The notes under the pieces were generated by a model. The model searched no databases. It was not told the origin of the DNA and was given only the letters and a program-made list of their open reading frames with translations. From assembly GCA_905372355.1 (NCBI GenBank), contig CAJPOT010000007.1, forward strand, positions 62,001 through 126,000: a DNA stretch of 64,000 nucleotides, read 5' to 3'. Below are positions 25,882 to 35,203 of the stretch, piece after piece. Made by a program: the position numbers and the translations under genes. The stretch comes from an uncultured Selenomonas sp. GTDB lineage: Bacteria; Bacillota; Negativicutes; Selenomonadales; Selenomonadaceae. The stretch's first letter is position 1, and each line of letters begins with the position of its first letter.

Positions 25882-27996
25882 ATGTCACTCAGCAAGGACG
25901 TCTTCATGCAGAACATGCAGCGGTTTGGCGGCGCGATGTATACGCCTGTCATCCTGTTCGCGTTCTTCGGTCTGACGGTGGCGGTGTCCATCGTCTGCAA
26001 GAACACGGGGCTGCTCGGCGCGATCGCCGCCGAAGGCACGCTATGGTACGATTTCTGGTACATCGTCGAGCAGGGCGCGTGGACGGTGTTCGCACAGATG
26101 CCGATTCTCTTCGCCATCGCCGTGCCCATCGGCTTCGCGAAGAAGGAGCCGGCACGCTGCGCCATGGAATCCTTCGTCATCTACATGCTCTTCAACTACT
26201 TCATCTCGGCCATCCTCACGCTGCACGGCAGCGCATTCGGCGTCGACTACAGCCAGGCGGCAGGTCCCGGCACGGGACTTGCCATGATCGCGAACGTCAA
26301 GACGCTCGACATGGGCATGCTCGGCGCGATCTTCATCGCGTGCTGCACGGCGTATCTGCACAACCACTTCTACGACACGAACATCCCCGATTGGCTCGGC
26401 ATTTTCAAAGGCCCTGCCTTCGTCGTCGCCGTCGGCTTCGCCGTCATGATCCCGATGGCCCTCATCTTCTGCTGCGTCTGGCCGATGGTACAGCACGCGA
26501 TCGAGCAGTTCCAGTTCTTCCTCAAGACGAGCGGCATCGTCGGCGTCTGGGCATACACGTTCTCGGAGAAAATTCTGCTGCCCGCCGGCCTCCATCACTT
26601 CATCTACCTGCCGTTCATGTTCGGCCCTGCGGTCGTCGACGGCGGCATCCAAGCCTACTGGCTCGGCCATATCAACGACTTCATGACGAGCGCGCAGTCT
26701 TTGCGTGACCTCTTCCCCGAGGGCGGCTTCGCACTGCACGGCAGCGGCAAGGTCTTCGGCCTGCCGGGCGCAGCGCTCGCCATCTACGCGTGCGCCAAGC
26801 CTGAAAAGCGCAAGAAGACAGCGGCTCTCTTGATCCCTGCGACGATCACGGCGATGCTCTGCGGCATCACGGAGCCTCTGGAATTCACCTTCCTCTTCGT
26901 CGCTCCTCTGCTCTATCTTCTGCACGCGATCCTCTCGGCAACGCTTTCGGCAACGCTCTACGCCATCGGGCTTTCGGGCAACTTCGGCGGCGGTCTCATC
27001 GACTGCTTCGTGCAGAACTGGATTCCTCTTTTCTCCTACCATTATGCGACATACCTCACGCAGATCGGCATCGGCCTGTGCTTCACCGCCATCTACTTCT
27101 TCGTCTTCCGCGCTGTCATCCGCTTCAAGGATTACAAGACGCCGGGCAGAACGGACGACGATGTCGAGGACAAGCTCTTCACGAAAGCCGACTACAAGGC
27201 GAAGCAGGCAGGCGCTGCGGGCGCCGCTGCAGGTGCTGCCCCCGATATGAAGCTCGACGAGCGCGACGTGAAGGCGAAGGTCTTCCTCGAAGGGCTCGGC
27301 GGCCCTGCGAACATCAAGGATGTCACGAACTGCGCGACGCGCCTGCGCGTGACGGTAGAAGATCCCGACCTCGTGCAGCCGGTCGCCGTCTTCACCCGTG
27401 CGGGCGCACACGGCCTCGTGCGGAACGGACATGCGTTCCAGGTCATCGTCGGCCTCTCCGTGCCGCAGGTGCGCGAGCGCTTCGAGGCGCTTCTCGCAGC
27501 GCCTGCGTCCGATGCGACGGAGCTCGCCGTCGGCACGGAAAAATCCCTCTCCTTCACGGCAGTCGCCGACGGAAAGGTCATCGACATGAGCGAGGTCAAG
27601 GATGAGATGTTCTCACAGAAGATGATGGGTGATGGCGTCGCCATCGAGCCGACGGGCAATCTCGTCGTCGCGCCCGCCGATGCCGAGGTCACGATGGTCA
27701 TGGAGGATTCGCTGCACGCCGTCGGACTGCGTCTCGCGAACGGCGCGGAAATGCTCATCCACATCGGCGTCGACACGGTGAAGCTCGGCGGCAAGGGCTT
27801 CGAGCTTCTCGTCCGTGCGGGCGACAAGGTCGGCCAGGGTACGCCGCTCGTGAAGTTCGACCGCGCGACCATCAAGGAAGCCGGCTACCAGGACACGGTC
27901 ATCATGGCAGTGACGAACTCGGGCGAATACCCGCTGATGAAAAAGCATACGGGCATGACGGCAGAAGCCGGCAAGACGGACGTCCTGACCTTCTGA
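25882..27996 (+). CDS. Alpha-glucoside-type PTS permease, EIICBA in one chain
   Basis: 704 residues. EIIC (about 1-420, polytopic, motif GITEPLEFTFLFVAPLLY) is followed by a linker rich in Ala/Gly, then EIIB (about 450-535) with the phospho-Cys at 484 in VTNCATRLRVTV, then EIIA (about 555-690) with the phospho-His at 627 in EMLIHIGVDTVKLGGKGF. The domain order and EIIC sequence place it in the glucose/alpha-glucoside family (MalX/AglA type). It imports and phosphorylates a sugar, here probably maltose, trehalose or a related alpha-glucoside given the GH13 gene that follows. ATG at 25882 has AGAGGAGG at 7 nt. Confidence 0.92.
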   Translation: MSLSKDVFMQNMQRFGGAMYTPVILFAFFGLTVAVSIVCKNTGLLGAIAAEGTLWYDFWYIVEQGAWTVFAQMPILFAIAVPIGFAKKEPARCAMESFVIYMLFNYFISAILTLHGSAFGVDYSQAAGPGTGLAMIANVKTLDMGMLGAIFIACCTAYLHNHFYDTNIPDWLGIFKGPAFVVAVGFAVMIPMALIFCCVWPMVQHAIEQFQFFLKTSGIVGVWAYTFSEKILLPAGLHHFIYLPFMFGPAVVDGGIQAYWLGHINDFMTSAQSLRDLFPEGGFALHGSGKVFGLPGAALAIYACAKPEKRKKTAALLIPATITAMLCGITEPLEFTFLFVAPLLYLLHAILSATLSATLYAIGLSGNFGGGLIDCFVQNWIPLFSYHYATYLTQIGIGLCFTAIYFFVFRAVIRFKDYKTPGRTDDDVEDKLFTKADYKAKQAGAAGAAAGAAPDMKLDERDVKAKVFLEGLGGPANIKDVTNCATRLRVTVEDPDLVQPVAVFTRAGAHGLVRNGHAFQVIVGLSVPQVRERFEALLAAPASDATELAVGTEKSLSFTAVADGKVIDMSEVKDEMFSQKMMGDGVAIEPTGNLVVAPADAEVTMVMEDSLHAVGLRLANGAEMLIHIGVDTVKLGGKGFELLVRAGDKVGQGTPLVKFDRATIKEAGYQDTVIMAVTNSGEYPLMKKHTGMTAEAGKTDVLTF

Positions 27997-28013
27997 CGCA
28001 CGGCAAATCTCGC

Positions 28014-28040
28014 AGCCCCCTGTCCGCACGGCAGGGGGCT
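28014..28040 (+). promoter_or_regulatory. Intercistronic hairpin between the PTS and GH13 genes
   Basis: 9-bp stem AGCCCCCTG (28014-28022) and CAGGGGGCT (28032-28040) without a T-tract. It may stabilise the upstream message or partly attenuate the downstream genes. Confidence 0.5.
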
Positions 28041-28059
28041 GAATGGAAAGGAAAAACGC

Positions 28060-29724
28060 ATGAAAGCAACGCATTGGTGGCAGAACACCGCCGTCTACCA
28101 GATTTATCCGAAGAGCTTCAACGACACGCGCGGCAAGGGCACGGGCGATATTCGCGGCATCACGGAAAAGCTCGACTATCTAAGGTCGCTCGGCGCGGGC
28201 GCGCTATGGCTCACGCCCGTCTACCCGTCGCCCATGGTCGACAACGGCTACGACATCAGCGACTATTGCAGCATCCATCCCGACTTCGGCACACTCGCCG
28301 ACATGGAGGAGCTGATCACCGAAGCGAAGAAGCGCGACATGCACATCGTCATGGATCTCGTCTACAACCACACTTCCGACCAGCACCCGTGGTTCCTGGA
28401 GTCGAAGAAGAGCCGCACAAACGCAAAGAGCGACTGGTATATCTGGCGCGACGCGAAGGAGGACGGCAGCGCTCCGACGAACTGGCGCGGCATCTTCGGC
28501 GGCTCTGCGTGGACGTACAGCGAAGAGCGCGGCCAATACTACCTGCACACCTTCGCCGAGGCGCAGCCCGACCTCAACTGGGAGAATCCCGAGGTCAGGG
28601 AGGCGCTCTTCGCCGCCGCAAACTTCTGGCTCGCAAAGGGCGTCGGCGGCTTCCGCATCGACGCCATCACCTACATCAAGAAGCCCGCCGTCTTTGCGGA
28701 CGGCGAGCCGGACGCGGCGGACGGCATGACGAGCGTCCACGATATGACGGCGAACACGCCGGGCATCCTCGACTTCCTGCACGAGTTCCGCGCACGCGTC
28801 TTCGACGGGCACGACATCTTCACCGTCGGCGAGGCGAACGGCGTCACGCCCGAGGAACTGCCGCTGTGGGTCGGCGAAAACGGCGTCTTCTCCATGCTCT
28901 TTGAGTTCAGCCACGTCCTCGTGCCCTACGAAGGCGGCGAATGCTGGCACAAGGCGCAGCCGTGGCCTCTCACGAAGCTCAAGCGCGCGCTCACGGCAAG
29001 CCAGCACGCCACCGCCAAGGAAGGCTGGTTTCCCATCTACTTCGAGAATCACGACCGCGCACGCTCCGTCAACTACTTCTTCCCGAAGGGCGCGGACAAG
29101 AAGCTCGCGGCAAAGGCGCTCGCCGCCGTCCTCTTCACGCTGCGCGGCACGCCCTTCATCTACGAGGGCGAGGAACTCGGCATGACGAACGTGGCCTGGG
29201 ATTCCATCGACGCCTACGACGACATTTCGTCGCACGGCCAGTACGCGCTCGCTTTGGAAGATGGCTTCTCCAAGGAGGAAGCACTGGGCTTCGTCCACTT
29301 CAACAGCCGAGACAACGCACGCACGCCGATGCAGTGGACGGCAGAAAGACATGCGGGCTTCACGAGCGGCACGCCATGGCTGCCCGTCAACGAGAACTAT
29401 CGCACACTCAACGCTGCCGCCGAGGAAAAGGACGCTGACTCCGTACTGCACTTCTACCGTCATCTCGCCAAGCTGCGCGAGACGATTCCCGCGCTTTTAG
29501 ACGGCGTATATGAAGAGCTTCTAGAAGAAAACGAGCAGATCTATGCGTTCTCGCGCACACTGGGAAAGACGCGCATCAAGACGGCGGTCAACTTCAGCAC
29601 AAAGGACGCGGCGCTTCCCGCAGACTTCCTCCACGGCACGCGCCTTGCCGGAAGCTATGCGGACGCGCCGACGACTTCGCTTCGTCCATTGGAAGCCGTG
29701 ATTTACGAGGAGGAGATACAATGA
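28060..29724 (+). CDS. GH13 alpha-glucosidase / trehalose-6-phosphate hydrolase-like enzyme
   Basis: 554 residues. A GH13 (beta/alpha)8 enzyme of the oligo-1,6-glucosidase/TreC group: the N-terminus WWQNTAVYQIYPKSF, calcium/substrate region DLVYNHTSDQH, nucleophile Asp201 in GFRIDAI, acid Glu258 in TVGEAN and stabiliser Asp332 in ENHDR. Hydrolysis of an imported phosphorylated alpha-disaccharide would give glucose 6-phosphate plus glucose. TreC and MalL types cannot be told apart by eye, so the substrate is left open. It is in one transcript with the PTS gene, and its stop overlaps the next gene by 4 nt. Confidence 0.9.
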   Translation: MKATHWWQNTAVYQIYPKSFNDTRGKGTGDIRGITEKLDYLRSLGAGALWLTPVYPSPMVDNGYDISDYCSIHPDFGTLADMEELITEAKKRDMHIVMDLVYNHTSDQHPWFLESKKSRTNAKSDWYIWRDAKEDGSAPTNWRGIFGGSAWTYSEERGQYYLHTFAEAQPDLNWENPEVREALFAAANFWLAKGVGGFRIDAITYIKKPAVFADGEPDAADGMTSVHDMTANTPGILDFLHEFRARVFDGHDIFTVGEANGVTPEELPLWVGENGVFSMLFEFSHVLVPYEGGECWHKAQPWPLTKLKRALTASQHATAKEGWFPIYFENHDRARSVNYFFPKGADKKLAAKALAAVLFTLRGTPFIYEGEELGMTNVAWDSIDAYDDISSHGQYALALEDGFSKEEALGFVHFNSRDNARTPMQWTAERHAGFTSGTPWLPVNENYRTLNAAAEEKDADSVLHFYRHLAKLRETIPALLDGVYEELLEENEQIYAFSRTLGKTRIKTAVNFSTKDAALPADFLHGTRLAGSYADAPTTSLRPLEAVIYEEEIQ

Positions 29725-30494
29725 AGGTAGCTGCAAGCGATTACGACGGAACGCTCCTCAGGGGCGGCAAGATCGACGAGGAAACGCTGCAGGCCATCAA
29801 GAAGTGGCGTGCGGCGGGCAACAAGTTCGGCGTCATCTCGGGGCGCGACTACGGCATGCTCGTGCCGCAGCTCTTCGCGTTCGGGCTGGAATTTGACTAC
29901 ACGGTCTGCAACAACGGCGGCATCATCCGCGACGCGAAAGAGACGGTGCGCTTCCAGGCCGAGATCGAACCGGCCGCCCTCTCCGCCATTGCCGAAGAGC
30001 CTCTGGCGGCGAAATCCTTCCACTTTGCCTTTTCAGCAGCCGACGTGACGTACCTTTGCCACCAATCGGAAGGCTCTTGGATCGAGCGCGAAGCAAAGGA
30101 ATGGGACTATCCCATCATCTACATTGAAGAATCCGAGATCGGCACGCTCAAGAAGATCCAGCAGTTCTCCATGGGCTTCCCGCTTCCCGCCGAATCCGAC
30201 GCCTGCGCCGCCGCACTCAACGCGAGGCTAGGCGATAAGATCCACGCCTACCCGAACGCCTGCAGCCTCGACATCACGCCCGTCGGCGTCGGCAAAGATC
30301 AGGGCATACGCACACTGCTCTCCGTCATGGGCTGGGACGGCGCGGAAGTTTTCGCCATCGGCGACGAAACGAACGACCTGCCGATGCTCAAGGCATTCGA
30401 CGGCTATACGCTGACGACGGCGCGAGAAGCGATTCAGAAGCAGGCGAAGGAAGTTTTCCCGAGCGTCGGCGCAATGATGCTGACCTATCTGTAA
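29721..30494 (+). CDS. Cof-type HAD-IIB phosphatase
   Basis: 257 residues. HAD motif I is SDYDGTLL with nucleophile Asp7 and Asp9, motif II lies in FGVISGRDYG, and motifs III and IV lie in VGKDQGI and AIGDETNDLPML. The cap is of the C2 type, as in Cof/YidA proteins, which dephosphorylate sugar phosphates and related small molecules. Overlapping the GH13 gene by 4 nt (ATGA), it is co-translated with it, which suggests a role in disposing of excess sugar phosphate; that is inference. Confidence 0.88.
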   Translation: MKVAASDYDGTLLRGGKIDEETLQAIKKWRAAGNKFGVISGRDYGMLVPQLFAFGLEFDYTVCNNGGIIRDAKETVRFQAEIEPAALSAIAEEPLAAKSFHFAFSAADVTYLCHQSEGSWIEREAKEWDYPIIYIEESEIGTLKKIQQFSMGFPLPAESDACAAALNARLGDKIHAYPNACSLDITPVGVGKDQGIRTLLSVMGWDGAEVFAIGDETNDLPMLKAFDGYTLTTAREAIQKQAKEVFPSVGAMMLTYL

Positions 30495-30580
30495 GGCAAG
30501 CCCGAAGGGCGCAGCCGCACAGGCAATAGGTCGCATGTGAAAACGTCCCAAGAACGCGAGCCGAAGGCGAAGCGCGATTG
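30495..30580 (+). repeat. Degenerate repeat fragments between the phosphatase and hexokinase genes
   Basis: The segment reads CAAGCCCGAAGGGCGCAG at about 30498, close to the element at 521-704, and has a second similar stretch GCCGAAGGCG near 30560. It has no intact hairpin and is probably a decayed copy. Confidence 0.45.
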
Positions 30581-30643
30581 GCTGACGTTGACCACCCGGG
30601 GTCCGCTCAGCGGAGAAACCCTCATTTTAAAGGAGGAGCAGCC

Positions 30644-31930
30644 ATGACCATGGACAAGAAGAAATACGACGAGGTGCTCGCCGAATTCAGCATCAGTGAC
30701 GACGAGCTTCAGAAGATTTCCGCCGACTTCGAGGCGGAAATGCAGGCGGGACTTGAGGGCAAAGATTCCACGCTGCGCATGCTGCGCTCCTACGTCGCCC
30801 TGCCGACAGGCAAGGAAATCGGCGATTTCCTCGCGCTCGACTTTGGCGGCACGAACGTACGCGCCCTGCACATCCTCCTGCACGGAGGCGGCAGATACCA
30901 AGTCATCAAGAAGGTGGCGAAGCCCCTGACCGAGCCGGGCATCTACGACTACGTATCGGAAAGCGCGACCGCCGAGGAGATGTTCGACTTTCTCGCCGAA
31001 CTCATCGACGAGGCCATCGAGAGCAATCGATCGACGACGTACCTGCTCGGTCACACCTTCTCCTTCCCGTCGGTGCAGACCGACCTCTACAACGCCAAGC
31101 TCATCACTTGGACGAAGGAGTTCGCGACGCAGGGTGTCGAGGGCAAAGTCGTCAACGACCTTCTGAAAGAAGCTCTCGCACGGCGCGGCGCACGAAACGT
31201 CATCCCCGTCGCCGTCATCAATGACACCGTCGCCACGCTCCTCGCCGCCGCCTACAAGAAGCCGAATGCCTACATCGGCTCAATCTACGCCACGGGGCAG
31301 AACACCTGCTACTTCGAAGAATTTCCCGACGGCTCCGAAACGTCCACCGTCATCAACATGGAATCGGGCGGCTTCGGCAAACTGCGCCCGACGAAGTATG
31401 ACAGGCACATCGACGAAACCTCCGAAAAGCCCGGCGCACAGCACCTCGAAAAGATGGTCTCGGGACGCTACCTCGGCGAAATCTACGGCGAGGCACTCGC
31501 TGACATCCTCGGCAAGGCCGCTCCTTTCGCCTTCACGAGCATCGACCTGTCCACGATCGTCGCCGATGCCTACCTCGACCGTCACGAAGCCGCTGCCATC
31601 CTCGAAGAAAAGACGGGCGAAAAATTCAACGCACTTGAGCTGAACCTGCTGCAAGATCTCGCGGGCGTCATCATCGCGCGCTCCGCCCGCCTCGTCGCCG
31701 CAACCTTCACCGGCATCGTGCGCCATCGCGCACATGGCGCGGAGATCAAGGAACAGCACATCGCCATCGACGGCTCCGTCTACGAGAAGATGCCCCTCGT
31801 CGCCGAAAACCTCAAGAAGGCGCTCACCGACCTCCTCGGCGACGAAGCAGAAAAGATCCACATCGTCCTTGAAAACACCGGCTCCGCCCTCGGCGCCGCC
31901 CTCGCCGCCGCCATGACGGTGGAAAGGTGA
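30644..31930 (+). CDS. Eukaryotic-type hexokinase
   Basis: 428 residues. It carries the signature order of eukaryotic hexokinases: phosphate loop LALDFGGTNVRAL (about 63-75), sugar-binding HTFSFPSVQTD, NDTVATLLAAAY, IGSIYATGQNTCYFEE, the NMESGGFG site (NMEWGxFG in yeast and animals) and SGRYLGEIYGE. Bacterial glucokinases are about 320 residues and lack these. It phosphorylates glucose with ATP, so it can capture the free glucose released by the GH13 enzyme. ATG at 30644 has AAAGGAGG; a second Met is two codons later. It is the last gene of the module and ends at a strong terminator. Confidence 0.92.
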   Translation: MTMDKKKYDEVLAEFSISDDELQKISADFEAEMQAGLEGKDSTLRMLRSYVALPTGKEIGDFLALDFGGTNVRALHILLHGGGRYQVIKKVAKPLTEPGIYDYVSESATAEEMFDFLAELIDEAIESNRSTTYLLGHTFSFPSVQTDLYNAKLITWTKEFATQGVEGKVVNDLLKEALARRGARNVIPVAVINDTVATLLAAAYKKPNAYIGSIYATGQNTCYFEEFPDGSETSTVINMESGGFGKLRPTKYDRHIDETSEKPGAQHLEKMVSGRYLGEIYGEALADILGKAAPFAFTSIDLSTIVADAYLDRHEAAAILEEKTGEKFNALELNLLQDLAGVIIARSARLVAATFTGIVRHRAHGAEIKEQHIAIDGSVYEKMPLVAENLKKALTDLLGDEAEKIHIVLENTGSALGAALAAAMTVER

Positions 31931-31943
31931 GTTTCCTATAAAG

Positions 31944-31998
31944 AAAAAGGCGCTGCTGCATGGAATGTGTTTGTTCCATGCAGCAGCGCCTTTTTCTT
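31944..31998. terminator. Bidirectional terminator between hexokinase and hydG
   Basis: Perfect 22-bp stem (31944-31965 and 31974-31995) with an 8-base loop, A-rich on one side and T-rich on the other, between two convergent genes. Confidence 0.95.
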
Positions 31999-32010
31999 TC
32001 CTGCACCCCC

Positions 32011-33435
32011 TCAAAAGCGGAAGTCTCTCATGCCGTCGCCGAGTTCCTTGAGGTAGAGCGCCGCCTTCTTCTTGACAGCAGGGTTCGGAATATCCTGCCA
32101 CTGCTCCTGTATGACGCGCTCGCCCTTTTCCTGCGTCGTCTTCTTCGCGTAGTCCTCCAAGTATTCCTTCAAGGTCATCAGAGCGTTCGGCAGACAGCAG
32201 TTCTTGATCTGCCCGCTCTTACACAGGCTCATGAAGCGGTCGCCCGTGCGTCCCGCGCGGTAGCACGCGGTGCAGAAGCTCGGCACATAGCCGAGGTCTA
32301 AGAGCCATTCGATGACTTCATCCAGCGTGCGCGTGTCGTTGACGTCGAACTGCGCCGAATTTTCCTCGGGACTCTCCCTCTTCTCGTAGCCGCCGACGCT
32401 TGTCGAGGATGCACCCGAAATCTGCGAGATGCCGAGATCGAGGACGCGCCTGCGGCTCTCCTCGGATTCTCTCGTCGAGACGATCATGCCCGTATAGGGC
32501 ACGGCGATGCGGATGACAGCGACGATCTTTGCGAAGGTATCGTCGTCGATGGCATTGGAGAACGCGCCCGGATCGATGTCGTCCGCCGGCCGGATGCGCG
32601 GCACGCTGATTGTATGCGGGCCGACGCCGAAACGCGCTTCCAAGTGCTCGGCGTGCATCAGCAGACCCACAAAGTCGTAGCGGTACATATTGAGACCGAA
32701 GAGCACGCCGCAGCCCACGTCGTCGATGCCGCCCTCCATCGCGCGATCCATCGCCTCCGTGTGCCACGCGTAGTCGTGCTTCGGGCCTGTCGGATGGAGC
32801 TTTTCGTAGTTTTCCTTGTGGTACGTCTCCTGAAAAAGGATGTAAGTGCCGATACCCGCTTCCTTGAGCTTTCGGTAGTCCTCGACCGTCGTCGCCGCGA
32901 TGTTGACATTCACGCGGCGGATCGCGCCGTTCTTATGCTTGATCGAGTAAATCGTCTTGATGCTTTCCAGAACGTATTCTAAAGGATTATGCAGCGGGTC
33001 TTCTCCCGTCTCCAGCGCAAGCCTCTTGTGTCCCATATCCTGCAACGCAATAACCTCACGGCGAATCTCGTCCTGTGTGAGCTTCTTGCGATGGATGTGC
33101 TTGTTCTTCGCATGGTAGGGACAGTAAACACAGCCGTTCACGCAATAGTTCGACAGATAGAGCGGTGCAAAGAGCACGATGCGCTTGCCGTAAAGCTCCT
33201 CCTTGATCTCCTTGGCGAGCGCGAGCATCCGCTCGACGAGATCAGGCGCGTCGACGGCGAGCAGCAGCGCCGCCTCGCGGTGCGTGAGTCCCCTGCAGTC
33301 CTTGGCACGCGAAAGAAGCTGCTCCACGAGTGCGCGATTTTCCTTGTTCTCTTCCGCCCACGCGAGCGAGGCGAGGATTTCTTCATGGTTGATGAACTCC
33401 TCGGCACGCGCGGACTTCGGATCGTACTTTGTCAT
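32011..33435 (-). CDS. hydG: [FeFe]-hydrogenase maturase HydG, radical SAM tyrosine lyase
   Basis: 474 residues. HydG cleaves tyrosine to supply CO and cyanide for the hydrogenase H-cluster. The radical SAM cluster motif is CVNGCVYCPYH (C-x3-C-x2-C), and the C-terminal second-cluster region has CTACYRAGRTGDRF with a further Cys in SLCKSG. HEEILASLAWAEENK at the N-terminus and CCLPNALMTLKEYL near the end are typical. ATG at 33435 follows AAGGGGG. It ends a tight minus-strand run that also contains hydE, but no hydF was seen in the window. Confidence 0.95.
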   Translation of the reverse strand: MTKYDPKSARAEEFINHEEILASLAWAEENKENRALVEQLLSRAKDCRGLTHREAALLLAVDAPDLVERMLALAKEIKEELYGKRIVLFAPLYLSNYCVNGCVYCPYHAKNKHIHRKKLTQDEIRREVIALQDMGHKRLALETGEDPLHNPLEYVLESIKTIYSIKHKNGAIRRVNVNIAATTVEDYRKLKEAGIGTYILFQETYHKENYEKLHPTGPKHDYAWHTEAMDRAMEGGIDDVGCGVLFGLNMYRYDFVGLLMHAEHLEARFGVGPHTISVPRIRPADDIDPGAFSNAIDDDTFAKIVAVIRIAVPYTGMIVSTRESEESRRRVLDLGISQISGASSTSVGGYEKRESPEENSAQFDVNDTRTLDEVIEWLLDLGYVPSFCTACYRAGRTGDRFMSLCKSGQIKNCCLPNALMTLKEYLEDYAKKTTQEKGERVIQEQWQDIPNPAVKKKAALYLKELGDGMRDFRF

Positions 33436-33455
33436 GCTTATGCCCCCTTGCATCC

Positions 33456-34595
33456 TCAAGATCTTTCCTGCTTCCCGCCCTCTTCCAAGGCGCTGAAGCC
33501 GTAGTCGAGGAGTGCGGCGGCCTCTGATGCACGCGTATCCTCGTCGTTCGAGTGCATGACGACGGCGATCAGCTCCGTATCACCGCGCATGGCGGATGCT
33601 GCGAGGCAGCCCCCTGCCGCACGCGTCCAGCCCGTCTTGAGTCCCGTGCAGCCCGGATAGGAGTAGAGCAGCGCGTTCGTGTTCTCGCAGTACGTCTTGT
33701 AGCCTGCGGGCTGCAGGTAGTAGATCGTGCTCGCCTTCGTGCCGACGATCTTTCGAAACTCGGGATTTCGGAGGCCATAGGCAGCGATCAAGGCGATGTC
33801 ATGCGCCGTCGAATAGTGGTTCGCATCGGGCATGCCGTTCGGGTTGACGAAATGTGTATGGAAAGCGCCGATCTCCCGCGCCTTCCGATTCATCATCGCC
33901 GCGAACTGCGCCTCCGAGCCGCCGAGTGTCTCGGCGATGGCGAGCGCCGCGCCGTTGTCGGAAATCAGCATCATCTGGCGCGTGAGATCTCGAAGCCGCG
34001 CCTGCTCGCCGGGGCGCACGCGCGTCGTCTCGACGTCGGCGGCAAACGGCGTGATTGTCACGGCGAGGTCAGATCTGCCGCTCTCGACCGAAAGGATGCA
34101 CGTCATCATCTTCGTCATGCTCGCAGGATACTCGCGCTTGTCGCCGTTCTTCTCGTAGAGCACCTCGCCCGTACGCGCGTTCATGAGAATCGCCGCATCC
34201 GCCGTCATCGAGCGCACAGAGGCGGGCGGCGCGGCGAGTGCTGCGGGCGGCACAGACGGCGCAAGGGAAGTGGCTGGGGCGGTGCCGGGCACAGCGGCTT
34301 CAACTGTCGCTGGCTCAGCGTTCGGCGCATTCTCCCGCGACGGCTTCCCGAAGGCAATCGTGCGCCGCGCTGAGCCAGCATGCTGCCGCTCGGTGTGCAC
34401 CTCGGTCTGTCCGACGTCGTGCGCACGTTCGCCGACCGCGACGGGCGCGTGCGCAGCGAGCGCGGGCACGCCCCCCAGCAGCGCATACGAAAGCGCGAGC
34501 GCCGCCGCAGTCCTGCGCAAAGCGTGACGTCCAAAAAGGCGCACGCCGCCCGGCTTGAAACCACGAAAAGAGAAGAAATCCTTACATCCCAGCAA
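33456..34595 (-). CDS. D-alanyl-D-alanine carboxypeptidase (S11, DacF-type)
   Basis: 379 residues. Penicillin-binding protein of the S11 family that trims the terminal D-Ala of peptidoglycan stem peptides. Active-site motifs: S159-M-T-K162, S212-D-N214, and LKTGWT around 310. A signal peptide (about 26-48, ending in ALAA) follows a basic N-region. There is a Pro/Ala-rich linker (about 95-125). The protein stops about 70 residues after KTG, so the long C-terminal domain seen in DacA/DacF is absent. TTG at 34595 has AGGAGG at 8 nt. It lies 20 bp upstream of hydG. Confidence 0.9.
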   Translation of the reverse strand: MLGCKDFFSFRGFKPGGVRLFGRHALRRTAAALALSYALLGGVPALAAHAPVAVGERAHDVGQTEVHTERQHAGSARRTIAFGKPSRENAPNAEPATVEAAVPGTAPATSLAPSVPPAALAAPPASVRSMTADAAILMNARTGEVLYEKNGDKREYPASMTKMMTCILSVESGRSDLAVTITPFAADVETTRVRPGEQARLRDLTRQMMLISDNGAALAIAETLGGSEAQFAAMMNRKAREIGAFHTHFVNPNGMPDANHYSTAHDIALIAAYGLRNPEFRKIVGTKASTIYYLQPAGYKTYCENTNALLYSYPGCTGLKTGWTRAAGGCLAASAMRGDTELIAVVMHSNDEDTRASEAAALLDYGFSALEEGGKQERS

Positions 34596-34640
34596 AAGAA
34601 CTGCCTCCTTACGAAAACGCCGATAAATCCGGCGCTCCCC

Positions 34641-35144
34641 TCACATCTCCTTGACCGGCACGGGGCCGCGCGACAGTGCGATGGCGCCCGTGCGTGCGAT
34701 CTCGATGATGCCATACTCCGAAAGCACCTCGGACAAAGCGTCGATCTTGTCACCTTCGCCCGTCAGCTCAATGACGACATTCTCCTTGCTCACATCGACA
34801 ATGCGTGCGCGGAAGATGTTGACGACGTTGATGATGTCGGCACGCGTCTCCTTCGTCGCCCGCACCTTGATGAGCACGAGTTCGCGCTTGATCGAGTCAA
34901 CCTCGCTGAGGTTGACGATCTTGATCACGTCGATGAGCTTCGCGAGCTGCGTCGTGACCTGCGCGAGTTCGCGCTCGTCCTCAACCGACACGACGATGTT
35001 GATGCGCGTCACGTCCGGCTCTTCCGTATAGCCGGCCGAAATGCTCTCGATGTTAAACGCGCGGCGGCTGATCAGCCCCGATATATGCGTGAGGACGCCC
35101 GGTTTGTTGTCGAGGAGCGCCGCAAGGAAAAATTTCTGCATCAT
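34641..35144 (-). CDS. ilvN: Acetolactate synthase small (regulatory) subunit
   Basis: 167 residues with an N-terminal ACT domain (about 4-78; motif NKPGVLTHISGLISRRAFNI) and the C-terminal small-subunit domain (motif RELVLIKVRA). It binds valine and stimulates the catalytic subunit IlvB in branched-chain amino acid synthesis. Length is normal. It is separated from ilvB by the 823-residue sulfatase-like gene, unlike the usual ilvBN order, but stays on the same strand with a 59-bp gap. Confidence 0.95.
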   Translation of the reverse strand: MMQKFFLAALLDNKPGVLTHISGLISRRAFNIESISAGYTEEPDVTRINIVVSVEDERELAQVTTQLAKLIDVIKIVNLSEVDSIKRELVLIKVRATKETRADIINVVNIFRARIVDVSKENVVIELTGEGDKIDALSEVLSEYGIIEIARTGAIALSRGPVPVKEM

Positions 35145-35203
35145 GTTTGATTCAACCGCCCTTCCCGCCGCCTGGAGGAATCTCAGGCGACACTCTCATC
35201 ATA

